Assembly: GCA_903904615.1 (NCBI GenBank)
Contig: CAIVDG010000111.1
Coordinates: 1-9,432 of the forward strand
DNA: 9,432 nt
Direction: 5' to 3'
From: an uncultured Acidimicrobiaceae bacterium
GTDB lineage: Bacteria > Actinomycetota > Acidimicrobiia > Acidimicrobiales > Ilumatobacteraceae
How positions within the stretch are numbered: position 1 is the stretch's first letter; each line of letters starts with the position of its first letter. Positions 1 to 6,253 of the stretch are shown one piece after another. A model generated the notes under the pieces. That model was not told where the DNA came from and did no database searches. It was given only the letters and a program-made list of their open reading frames with translations. The translations under genes and the position numbers were made by a program.

Positions 1-1034
1 CCACGCGCATTCATCATGTGGTTAGAGAATTTCTGGGCGTATTCCGACCAGAACATCTTGTTGATGGATGCTGCAGGACCTGGTTCTTTACGGGCCAGCA
101 CTTCAGACAACAATTTCAATCCCTGGAAGCGCATGATCTCTACATGGCTGTACGCCCATGCCAATTGCTGACGTGTCACTGGGTCTGTTGACTTGCCGTT
201 CTTCTGCAGCAACTTCACTGCTTCCCAGAACTGCTTGGTGTATTCCACGTGCTGAGTTGTTGCGTGACCACCGCGTTCGTTACCAAGCGTTGTCATGGTG
301 ACGCGCCAGCCATTGTTCATTCCACCGATGATGTTGGCAACAGGTGCACGTGCTTCAGTAAGGAAAGTCTCTGTGAAGTGCGATGCGCCTTGTGGCTGCT
401 TGATAGGACGAAGTTCAACGCCGTTTGATGTTTGATCGTCGTTGAACATTGGCAACAACACATAAGAAATGCCTGCATGCTTCGGAGCATCTGCGTCGGT
501 GCGACACAAGCAGAACATCATGTTGGCCTCGGTTGCGCCAGAGGTCCACACCTTCTGGCCAGTGATGAGAATTTGATCGCCGTCGATGATTCCGCGGGTC
601 TTTAGCGCCGCAAGGTCGGAGCCTGCGTCGGGTTCGGAGAAACCTTGGCAATAACGATCGGTGCCGTTGATGATGCGGGGCAAGAAGGTCTTCTTCTGTT
701 CTTCGCTACCCCACACGATGATGGAGGGACCAACAAGCCACTCGCCCATTCCGCGCGTAATGCGAGGAACGTTCGCACGCGCGAACTCTTCGTTGAGAAC
801 AGCAACTTCAATTCCCGTGAGACCTCGACCGCCGTACTCCTTCGGCCATGACACACACATGTATCCGGCTTCGGTGAGCTTGGCTGCCCATTCCGATGCG
901 CCAGCAACACGACCGCGTGCCAGCATGTCACTCGAAACACCCACGAGGTCTTTGGGCTTGTTTGCCTCTAGCCACTCGCGGATCTCTGTACGAAACGCCT
1001 GTGCGGCGGGTCCTAAATCAAGTTCAAGAGCCAT
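1..1034 (-). CDS. Acyl-CoA dehydrogenase, partial (C-terminus outside window)
   Basis: This is an FAD-dependent acyl-CoA dehydrogenase, which desaturates an acyl-CoA thioester at C2-C3 and passes electrons to electron-transfer flavoprotein. I translated 344 residues from the ATG at 1034-1032 with no stop before the window edge, so the last part of the usual roughly 380-400 residue protein is missing. The family signature FSEPDAGSD lies at residues 132-140, followed by the flavin-contacting KVWTSGA stretch. E253 in LGNERGGHA sits where the catalytic base of isovaleryl- and long-chain acyl-CoA dehydrogenases lies (helix G), so it is the candidate base; this is inferred from motif position. The start is preceded by AAGGGGG at a workable distance and reads MALELDLGP, a normal N-terminus. 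It is the fourth gene of the acyl-CoA block, 35 bases after the hydrolase stop, and probably co-transcribed. Chain-length and substrate preference cannot be told from sequence. Confidence 0.93.
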   Translation of the reverse strand, partial: MALELDLGPAAQAFRTEIREWLEANKPKDLVGVSSDMLARGRVAGASEWAAKLTEAGYMCVSWPKEYGGRGLTGIEVAVLNEEFARANVPRITRGMGEWLVGPSIIVWGSEEQKKTFLPRIINGTDRYCQGFSEPDAGSDLAALKTRGIIDGDQILITGQKVWTSGATEANMMFCLCRTDADAPKHAGISYVLLPMFNDDQTSNGVELRPIKQPQGASHFTETFLTEARAPVANIIGGMNNGWRVTMTTLGNERGGHATTQHVEYTKQFWEAVKLLQKNGKSTDPVTRQQLAWAYSHVEIMRFQGLKLLSEVLARKEPGPAASINKMFWSEYAQKFSNHMMNAR

Positions 1035-1069
1035 GGGTCCCCCTTCAATTCCTGGGGAAAGTATCTCAG

Positions 1070-1846
1070 TTAGTCGAGCGCTGACAAGAACCGAAGGATT
1101 GCATCGTTGACTGGCGCTGGGTGCGTCATATTTGCCGCGTGTGGCCCGCCTTCGATGGGCACCAACGTGGTGGGGCCAGCGAGACGGTCGCGCAACACTT
1201 CAGCTTTCTCCATTGGGATGGCAACGTCTGCTGTTCCGTGGATAATGAGGGCTGGGCACGAGATCTCGCCGAGACGATCCGTGATGTCGTCTCGATGCAT
1301 GAGGCAGTTAAATGCCTTCGAGAATTGGTCTGGCTGCATGGCACCCCATTTTGCGAACCAGTCTCCCCATTCACCAGGACCAAGAATGATTCCCGCGATG
1401 ATGTCTTGCACGGCTACTGCGCCGTGTTCTACCCATGCAGCGTGCAGGCCGTTGTATGGCTCCACTGTTTCTGGTGCCTCGGTGCCCGATTGCGTGTCGA
1501 TGAGAATAAGTGCACGAACGCGTTCTGGCGCTGTCAGCGCTACACGCAAACTGAGAAATCCACCTTGAGACATTCCGCCAATAACTGCTGACTGAATTCC
1601 CAAGTGATCCATCAGACCGAGCACATCGTTTGCAGAATCCCAATAGGTGAACTCGCCTGTCGCTGGAGTTCCGCCGAAACCACGCTCGTCCCATGTCACT
1701 ACGCGATAAGAAGCCTTCAATGCTTCAACCTGGTGGTCGAACATGCTGTGGTCCATTAAGAAACCATGACTGAGAATGACCACGGGGCCTTTGCCACCAG
1801 AGTCTTCAAAAGAGATTGTTGTTCCGTTGATCTGCGCTGTCTGCAT
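1070..1846 (-). CDS. Alpha/beta-fold hydrolase
   Basis: A 258-residue single-domain alpha/beta hydrolase, probably cytosolic since no signal peptide is seen. The oxyanion-hole HGF motif is at residues 27-29, the nucleophile elbow GMSQGG places Ser93 as nucleophile, Asp207 in HGTADVAIP is the acid, and His236 in GGPHAAN is the catalytic histidine. The complete triad predicts an active esterase, lactonase, thioesterase or C-C bond hydrolase; family knowledge does not decide which. Length and layout resemble the 3-oxoadipate enol-lactonase/haloperoxidase-like group, but a Ser (not Asp) nucleophile rules out a haloalkane dehalogenase. It lies between a crotonase and an acyl-CoA dehydrogenase, which suggests cleavage of an ester, lactone or thioester in the same degradative route. 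The ATG at 1846 has only a weak AGG about 14 bases upstream; no better in-frame start was found. Confidence 0.92.
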   Translation of the reverse strand: MQTAQINGTTISFEDSGGKGPVVILSHGFLMDHSMFDHQVEALKASYRVVTWDERGFGGTPATGEFTYWDSANDVLGLMDHLGIQSAVIGGMSQGGFLSLRVALTAPERVRALILIDTQSGTEAPETVEPYNGLHAAWVEHGAVAVQDIIAGIILGPGEWGDWFAKWGAMQPDQFSKAFNCLMHRDDITDRLGEISCPALIIHGTADVAIPMEKAEVLRDRLAGPTTLVPIEGGPHAANMTHPAPVNDAILRFLSALD

Positions 1847-1880
1847 GCCGTAACTGTAGACCTAATTTGATTGGTAGTGA

Positions 1881-1906
1881 ACCACCGGCGCTACTGAGGC
1901 GGTGGT
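1881..1906 (-). other. Hairpin across the crotonase stop codon
   Basis: The 7-base arms ACCACCG (1881-1887) and CGGTGGT (1900-1906) are perfectly complementary with a 12-base loop that includes the TAG stop of the crotonase gene (1891-1893). On the minus-strand transcript no U-tract follows, so it is not a standard intrinsic terminator. It could affect mRNA stability or read-through to the hydrolase gene 44 bases on, or be chance. Confidence 0.3.
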
Positions 1907-2718
1907 CGGAGAGCCTCGTCGACGAGACGGTCAGCCTGGGCATTCACCGATAGTGACCATTGCGGTGAGCGCTTTTCGAAGAAGGCCTTCACTCCTTCAA
2001 CAGAATCTTCCATTGCCGCCATTGTGGGAATGAGTCGGCCTTCTGCCGCAATCATTTCGTCGACAGACATATTGATTCCCTGCCACATCAATTGTTTGGC
2101 AACCGCCGCCGACACTGGTGCCACATTGACAGCAATGTCTCGTGCCATCTGAAGCGCGGCCGGCAGCACCTGGTCGGCGGACAACGCTTGAGAGACAAGC
2201 CCCAACTCCACTGCCTCAGTTCCAAGAATCATGCGACCGGTCAGCAACAAGTCAGCCGCGCGAGAAAAACCCACCACTCGCGGCAATAGGGAGTGTGAAC
2301 CCAATTCCGGAAGAATTCCTCTGCGCACCATGGCGTACTGAATCTTTGCGGACTCCGATGCAATTCGAATATCGCACAACATGGGATATGTAATTCCGAC
2401 ACCCACTGCATGGCCATTGATGGCAGCGATCACAGGCTTCCTCACGTGATGAGGCATCCGGCGAGGACGAGTATCTTCTCCGCGTTTCCCACCAAGAAAG
2501 CCCGATTCACCGCCACTGAGATCTGCACCGGCACAGAACGCCTTTCCGGCGCCCGTCACAACAACAGCTCGTACGTTGTCGTCAGCGTCGGCCGCGCCCA
2601 TGGCTAGAGATAGCTCATCACTGAGTTGCGGAGTCCACGCATTCATTGCGTCGGGACGGTTCAGTGTTATCAACGCAACACCGTCGGCAACTTCGTAAAG
2701 AACTGTTTCTAAGTTCAC
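1891..2718 (-). CDS. Enoyl-CoA hydratase/isomerase family protein (crotonase)
   Basis: A crotonase-superfamily protein of 275 residues from the GTG at 2718 (277 if the ATG at 2724 is used; residue numbers here follow the longer form). I prefer the GTG: a TAAGGA site lies exactly 6 bases before it, and GTGA overlaps the LLM gene stop. The oxyanion-hole segments are visible as GAGKAFCAGADL near 58-69 and NGHAVGVGIT at 103-112. The two glutamates used by classical enoyl-CoA hydratase are absent: the aligned positions are Thr112 and Met132. Instead Glu140 occurs in RRGILPELGS, a form I recognise from a common actinobacterial crotonase subgroup with an RGIVPE-type motif. It therefore probably acts as a hydratase or double-bond isomerase using Glu140, but could catalyse another crotonase reaction. 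The C-terminal trimerisation-type helices are present (FFEKRSPQW near 248-256). Confidence 0.9.
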   Translation of the reverse strand: MNLETVLYEVADGVALITLNRPDAMNAWTPQLSDELSLAMGAADADDNVRAVVVTGAGKAFCAGADLSGGESGFLGGKRGEDTRPRRMPHHVRKPVIAAINGHAVGVGITYPMLCDIRIASESAKIQYAMVRRGILPELGSHSLLPRVVGFSRAADLLLTGRMILGTEAVELGLVSQALSADQVLPAALQMARDIAVNVAPVSAAVAKQLMWQGINMSVDEMIAAEGRLIPTMAAMEDSVEGVKAFFEKRSPQWSLSVNAQADRLVDEALRPPPQ

Positions 2719-3653
2719 GACCATTCCTTACGCATCATGGGGACAACAGTCTCGATGTATTCCGTCAGCAACTCTTGATTCCACGGCGGACGAATTGCAA
2801 TATTCACCATCTGTGCGCCGGCCTCAACGAATGGCGCAATCTGTTCTGTTGCATCTTGTGGACGACCAAGAAGTGAGCCAGAGATAATTCGCTCGCTGGC
2901 GGCACCCCATTGCGTTTCTAACTGCGACTTCACAACGCCAACGTCGTCAGTACTGAGCGCATACGACAAATTGATGCTTCGTTCTACTGCGGATGGCTCA
3001 CGTCCCGCTTTCACGCACCAATCGTCAAGAATTCCGTTCAATTCTTTGTACTGCGCGGGGCTGGCATACGCCGCATTCCAACCATCTGCAAATGCGCCAG
3101 CCATGCGAAGGGTTTGCTTCGGCCCCAGACCACCAATCCACAACGGCAACTTTCCTTTTACACCGGGCACCATGGATGCGTCGGTGAGCTGAACACCTGG
3201 AGTGGTTTGAGTGACACGTTCTCCCGCGCGCCATTTTGTAATGGCGCCAAGTTGACCTTCTAAAACTTTGAAACGTTCACCTTGAGAAGGAAAATCAATT
3301 CCAAATGCAGTGGCTTCTTGGTCGTGCCACCCACTTCCCATTCCCAACTCGAAGCGCCCACCCGACAAGTGGTCAACCGAAATTGCGCCTTTCATCAAAA
3401 CGCCAATGTTCCTGTACTGCGAACAAAACACCAAGCATCCGAGGCGTGCATGCGATGTGTCAACAGCAAGCGCACCCAACATAGAAAACGCTTCAAAGTG
3501 TGGTTGGGTGCCACCTGCCGGCGGTGCTTCATACAGGTGATCCCACAACGAGATCCAATCAACCCCTGCCGAGTCGAGCCACTTCCATAACGTACGCAAC
3601 TCTTCAACAGTTGCGTTCTGTGCACCAATATGCACTCCAAATTGAACAGCCAT
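2715..3653 (-). CDS. LLM-class (F420-type) flavin-dependent oxidoreductase
   Basis: A 312-residue luciferase-like TIM-barrel protein of the actinobacterial F420-dependent oxidoreductase kind. Typical landmarks are SLWDHL at 35-40, the long signature DHLSGGRFELGMGSGW at 94-109 followed by E113 and GERF at 125-128, PLWIGG at 170-175 and DGWN at 190-193. The C-terminal GRPQDATEQIAPFVEAGAQ region (about 263-281) is the usual closing segment of this family. Whether the cofactor is F420 or FMN cannot be settled by reading; the resemblance to F420-type members and the actinobacterial setting favour F420. It is the first gene of the acyl-CoA block, 35 bases after tyrA, and overlaps the crotonase by four bases. 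The ATG at 3653 follows GGGGGTAGCGGAG. Substrates in this family are highly varied, so only a hydride-transfer or monooxygenase role is claimed. Confidence 0.92.
   Translation of the reverse strand: MAVQFGVHIGAQNATVEELRTLWKWLDSAGVDWISLWDHLYEAPPAGGTQPHFEAFSMLGALAVDTSHARLGCLVFCSQYRNIGVLMKGAISVDHLSGGRFELGMGSGWHDQEATAFGIDFPSQGERFKVLEGQLGAITKWRAGERVTQTTPGVQLTDASMVPGVKGKLPLWIGGLGPKQTLRMAGAFADGWNAAYASPAQYKELNGILDDWCVKAGREPSAVERSINLSYALSTDDVGVVKSQLETQWGAASERIISGSLLGRPQDATEQIAPFVEAGAQMVNIAIRPPWNQELLTEYIETVVPMMRKEWS
2725..2730 (-). promoter_or_regulatory. Ribosome binding site deciding the GTG start of the crotonase
   Basis: On the minus strand TAAGGA (2730-2725) is separated by 6 bases from the GTG at 2718-2716, an ideal spacing, whereas it directly abuts the alternative ATG at 2724. 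The GTG also forms a GTGA overlap with the TGA stop of the LLM oxidoreductase (2717-2715), a typical translational-coupling arrangement. Confidence 0.7.
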
Positions 3654-3688
3654 CTCCGCTACCCCCGTGGAGTTAACGGTAGTCAGTG

Positions 3689-4708
3689 CTACGGCAGGTC
3701 TTTGCCTTCAAGAACCACATTCCAGCCACCCTCGGCGGCAGCAACGGAATGAATAAGGGCCCCATTTCTGCAAGCGGCAAGCGCATCTGTAATAAAGGAG
3801 CCTTCTGACCAGAGAACTGAGGTGGTCTCTGTTGTGAGTTTTACTGCCGAATACTCATCGCGAAGAGCGCGTGCTGATTCAAAGAAGACGAGAACCGCGG
3901 CATCGTCGTTCTGAGAAATTGCGGTTGCTATTTCTTCCAAAACGCCTGAATAGCGCAGCAACAAATTCTTTACTTCGTCGCGGTTGAAGTTCACCATCGA
4001 TGCCGACAACCACGGTTCAGAACCCGCGACACGAGTACCATCGCGGAAACTTCCGGCTGCCAATTGCAGTGCAAGTGCTTTGTTATCGCCGGTGGAGAGA
4101 ACATTGACGAGGGACGCCGCTACCACATAAGGCAGATGGCTGATGGCGGCAACACCTGCGTCGTGCGACGCGATGTCGAGCACAGACACGCGCGCGCTCA
4201 TGGCATGCACCAATGAAACAAGTCGAAGTAATACATCGCTTGGTGAGTTCTCTGGACACAACACCCATGTTGCACCATGGAACATGTCTGCAGATGACGC
4301 CGCGAAACCTGAATATTCGGTGCCAGCCATGGGGTGACCCGGTACGAAGAACGCGTTCACATCTGCAAAGAGAGCGACTGCATCACGAGCTTGTTGGCCC
4401 TTCACCGACGAAACGTCTGTTACGACAATGTCTGAGCGTCCACTTGCACGAATAGCTTGAGCCACTTCTGCAAAGACCTTTTCCTGCACGTCTAAGGGAA
4501 CACAGATGAACAGCACATCAACCGACGCAACAAGATCGGCCATGTTTCTTTCGATCGCGAAACCAGCGTCTTCCACTTCTTTCAGAGTGGATGGGGACGG
4601 CGAATACACGCGAACCGATGCCGAGCCAGATTGTTGAAGGCTCTTACAAATAGAACCTCCGATGAGTCCGGCCCCGATGACGCCCACACGCTCAGAAGAA
4701 CTACTCAT
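3689..4708 (-). CDS. tyrA: Prephenate/arogenate dehydrogenase
   Basis: TyrA converts prephenate to 4-hydroxyphenylpyruvate (or arogenate to tyrosine) with NAD(P)+. The protein is 339 residues from the ATG at 4708. An in-frame start at 4786 would add 26 residues that overlap the previous gene heavily, so I reject it; the chosen ATG has GAAAG 8 bases upstream and overlaps the previous stop as ATGAGTAG. The Rossmann loop GAGLIGG is at 12-18, DVSSVKG at 98-104, HPMAGTEYSG at 125-134, and the catalytic-type histidine is H191 in ISHLPY, with FRDGTRVAGSEPW at 221-233. The second strand ends VYSPSPS without the acidic residue typical of NAD-specific members, which hints at NADP+ preference (inference). 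No clear ACT domain is seen, although about 45 residues follow the helical dimerisation region. Cytosolic; last gene of the aromatic block. Confidence 0.94.
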   Translation of the reverse strand: MSSSSERVGVIGAGLIGGSICKSLQQSGSASVRVYSPSPSTLKEVEDAGFAIERNMADLVASVDVLFICVPLDVQEKVFAEVAQAIRASGRSDIVVTDVSSVKGQQARDAVALFADVNAFFVPGHPMAGTEYSGFAASSADMFHGATWVLCPENSPSDVLLRLVSLVHAMSARVSVLDIASHDAGVAAISHLPYVVAASLVNVLSTGDNKALALQLAAGSFRDGTRVAGSEPWLSASMVNFNRDEVKNLLLRYSGVLEEIATAISQNDDAAVLVFFESARALRDEYSAVKLTTETTSVLWSEGSFITDALAACRNGALIHSVAAAEGGWNVVLEGKDLP

Positions 4709-5318
4709 GAGTTTGGCTTTCAAGAAACTGAAGGAACTCTGCACGGCGATACCACTGCATGTTTCCTGAACGCGGACCTTCGTCATCGCGTGCAGTCACC
4801 CAATGCCCGCTCATTGTGCGCTTGCTGTTGTTCAAATTCACTTTCAACACGCCCTGACCAGATGGTTGGTCTTGGCGTTCGACTTCATACAGAATTTCCA
4901 CCACTTCGTCGCCATCGTAGAAGAAAGCCCTATCCGTTGCGTGTCCAACAGCTCTTGCTTCTTGAATAGTGCTGCCGTTGGCGATTGCCGTGATTTCAGG
5001 CAACGCATAAAGGTCGACCTGATAATGGAGTTCTCCCCCGCGGACGTAGATCCTGGTGTGCGCGAAGTGAGACGCCACCGAGTAATTCGAAAAATAGAAC
5101 CATTCACCCAGCAGGTCTTTTGCCCACCACTTCACTAATGCGGTGTGTGTAAAGGCCATGGCACGCTCAATTGAGAGGCCCGCGATAAGCGCAGCCACAA
5201 CCTGGTTGACAACGCGACCATTGTTCATAGGCGCAATGACCAGAATTGACACCAACGTAAAGAGCAATGTGCCGATAGTTGTTGACATGGCACGGATTTG
5301 AGCTTTAGTTGGCCTCAT
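4701..5318 (-). CDS. Two-transmembrane protein with a beta-rich cytosolic domain, function unknown
   Basis: I do not recognise this 205-residue protein as a named family. A basic N-terminus (MRPTKAQIR) precedes a strong hydrophobic segment at about 13-30 (TIGTLLFTLVSILVIAP). A second, weaker segment covers about 36-50 (VVNQVVAALIAGLSI). The rest looks soluble and rich in alternating beta-type strands, with LLGEWFYFSNYS at 69-80, RIYVRGGELHYQVDLY at 89-104, FFYDGDEVVEILYEVER at 132-148, and a closing GHWVTARDDEGPRSG then WYRR (171-192). That layout, two membrane helices and then a GxW-opened, possibly barrel-like domain, recalls the S-2TM-beta (Cap15-type) architecture, but no CD-NTase or other defence gene is present, so only architecture is claimed. 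The ATG at 5318 is preferred over one at 5330: GGAG lies 5 bases upstream and ATGA overlaps the pheA stop. Its coupling to pheA and tyrA suggests a shared expression need rather than a shared reaction. Confidence 0.85.
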   Translation of the reverse strand: MRPTKAQIRAMSTTIGTLLFTLVSILVIAPMNNGRVVNQVVAALIAGLSIERAMAFTHTALVKWWAKDLLGEWFYFSNYSVASHFAHTRIYVRGGELHYQVDLYALPEITAIANGSTIQEARAVGHATDRAFFYDGDEVVEILYEVERQDQPSGQGVLKVNLNNSKRTMSGHWVTARDDEGPRSGNMQWYRRAEFLQFLESQTHE

Positions 5319-6253
5319 ACCTTCTCCCACGGAATTGTTGGCATCGACTGAGAGAAACCAGCGTTCAATCCCGGCGACACGTTGTCGAGATCGACAATTG
5401 ACGGCACTACTCCAGCGCCCGACCAGGCCGGGAACGAGCCGAGCACACGCAAGGTTGACCCGATGCCGTACAGCTCTTGCAGGGCATCGGTAACCGCCGA
5501 ATCACCCAGCCAGCCTTCGGTGGTCAAGATGAAGCAATATGCCCCCAACTCGGCGCGAAGAGGACGTGACGAAATGGAGAACACCGCCAGTCCCCGAGAA
5601 GAGAAACACTGAAGAATGTCTGCGAGAACACCAGTGTGGTTGTCGGGAGGAACAAGGGCAATCCATGTTCGGTAGTCCGCATTCTGTCTCTCTACTGGCA
5701 AATCTTGGCTGAGCAAATAGAACTTTGTGTGCGCCAACTTGTTGTCTTCTACGTTCTCCTCAAAGACATGCAATCCGTAGATTTCTCCCGCTAATGCTGA
5801 ACCAAGCGCAACCATTGATGCATCTGGATTCGTTGCCAATTGTTGGCATGCCGCACTTGTGGAGTCTGCGGTTTTTGTGAGCAACGACGACCGTGCAATA
5901 AATCGCTGACATTGAGCCAATGCGAACGGATGGCTCACCGCCGTAGTGGGTTGCGCATTCGGTGAATTTGTAAACGCATAAAAACTGACCGGAATGACCA
6001 CTTCTTCACGCACTACGACCTGAGACGTGTTGAAGACAATCTCGTGAACAGTGGAGGTGACCTCCCCCTCAACCGAGTTTTCAATGGGCACTAAGCCATG
6101 ACGAACATCTCCGCGTTCAACGGCCGCAACTACTGACTTCACGTCTTTCATTGGGATGAATTCATCAGCGTGAGTATGCAGCATGCGAGCCGCTTGATGG
6201 CAGAAGCTACCCTCTGGGCCCAGATACGCAACGGCGTTTGATTGCGTGGTCAT
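5315..6253 (-). CDS. pheA: Prephenate dehydratase with ACT domain
   Basis: Prephenate dehydratase makes phenylpyruvate, the last committed step towards phenylalanine. The protein is 312 residues from the ATG at 6253, which overlaps the previous stop as ATGA; a longer in-frame start at 6286 only adds residues inside the previous gene. Catalytic-domain landmarks are LGPEGSF at 11-17, PIENSVEGE at 56-64 (E58, N59), HPFALAQC at 108-115 (Q114), STSAA at 131-135, and THR-LYS-PHE at 176-178 where the family has the near-universal TRF. The C-terminal ACT domain runs from about 197 to 275, with TGVLADIL at 207-214 and SSRP at 228-231 in place of the ESRP phenylalanine-binding motif, so feedback inhibition by phenylalanine is likely. 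There is no fused chorismate mutase domain. The extra tail of about 35 residues after the ACT domain has no recognised motif. Confidence 0.93.
   Translation of the reverse strand: MTTQSNAVAYLGPEGSFCHQAARMLHTHADEFIPMKDVKSVVAAVERGDVRHGLVPIENSVEGEVTSTVHEIVFNTSQVVVREEVVIPVSFYAFTNSPNAQPTTAVSHPFALAQCQRFIARSSLLTKTADSTSAACQQLATNPDASMVALGSALAGEIYGLHVFEENVEDNKLAHTKFYLLSQDLPVERQNADYRTWIALVPPDNHTGVLADILQCFSSRGLAVFSISSRPLRAELGAYCFILTTEGWLGDSAVTDALQELYGIGSTLRVLGSFPAWSGAGVVPSIVDLDNVSPGLNAGFSQSMPTIPWEKV

Noticed and set aside
1038..1058. Hairpin TCCCC/GGGGA before the acyl-CoA dehydrogenase that could mask the GGGGG site
   Set aside because: A 5-base stem on a G-rich ribosome binding site is expected by chance; no supporting structure such as a second competing stem was seen.
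1107..1591. Two long plus-strand open frames antisense to the hydrolase gene
   Set aside because: The minus-strand frame carries a complete hydrolase triad; the plus-strand products show no motifs and have the Cys/Arg/His-rich look of shadow frames.
3659..3682. Hairpin CTACC/GGTAG in the gap before the LLM gene that could mask its ribosome binding site
   Set aside because: Only 5 base pairs with a 14-base loop; too weak and likely by chance.
4709..4786. Longer TyrA N-terminus from the ATG at 4786
   Set aside because: It lies inside the preceding gene and adds 26 residues of no family similarity; the ATG at 4708 has a suitable upstream site and begins 11 residues before the GAGLIGG loop.
4701..5318. 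CBASS-type antiviral system based on the Cap15-like layout
   Set aside because: No CD-NTase, ubiquitin-like or E1/E2 companion, nuclease or other defence gene lies in the window; only the two-helix-plus-beta architecture is similar.
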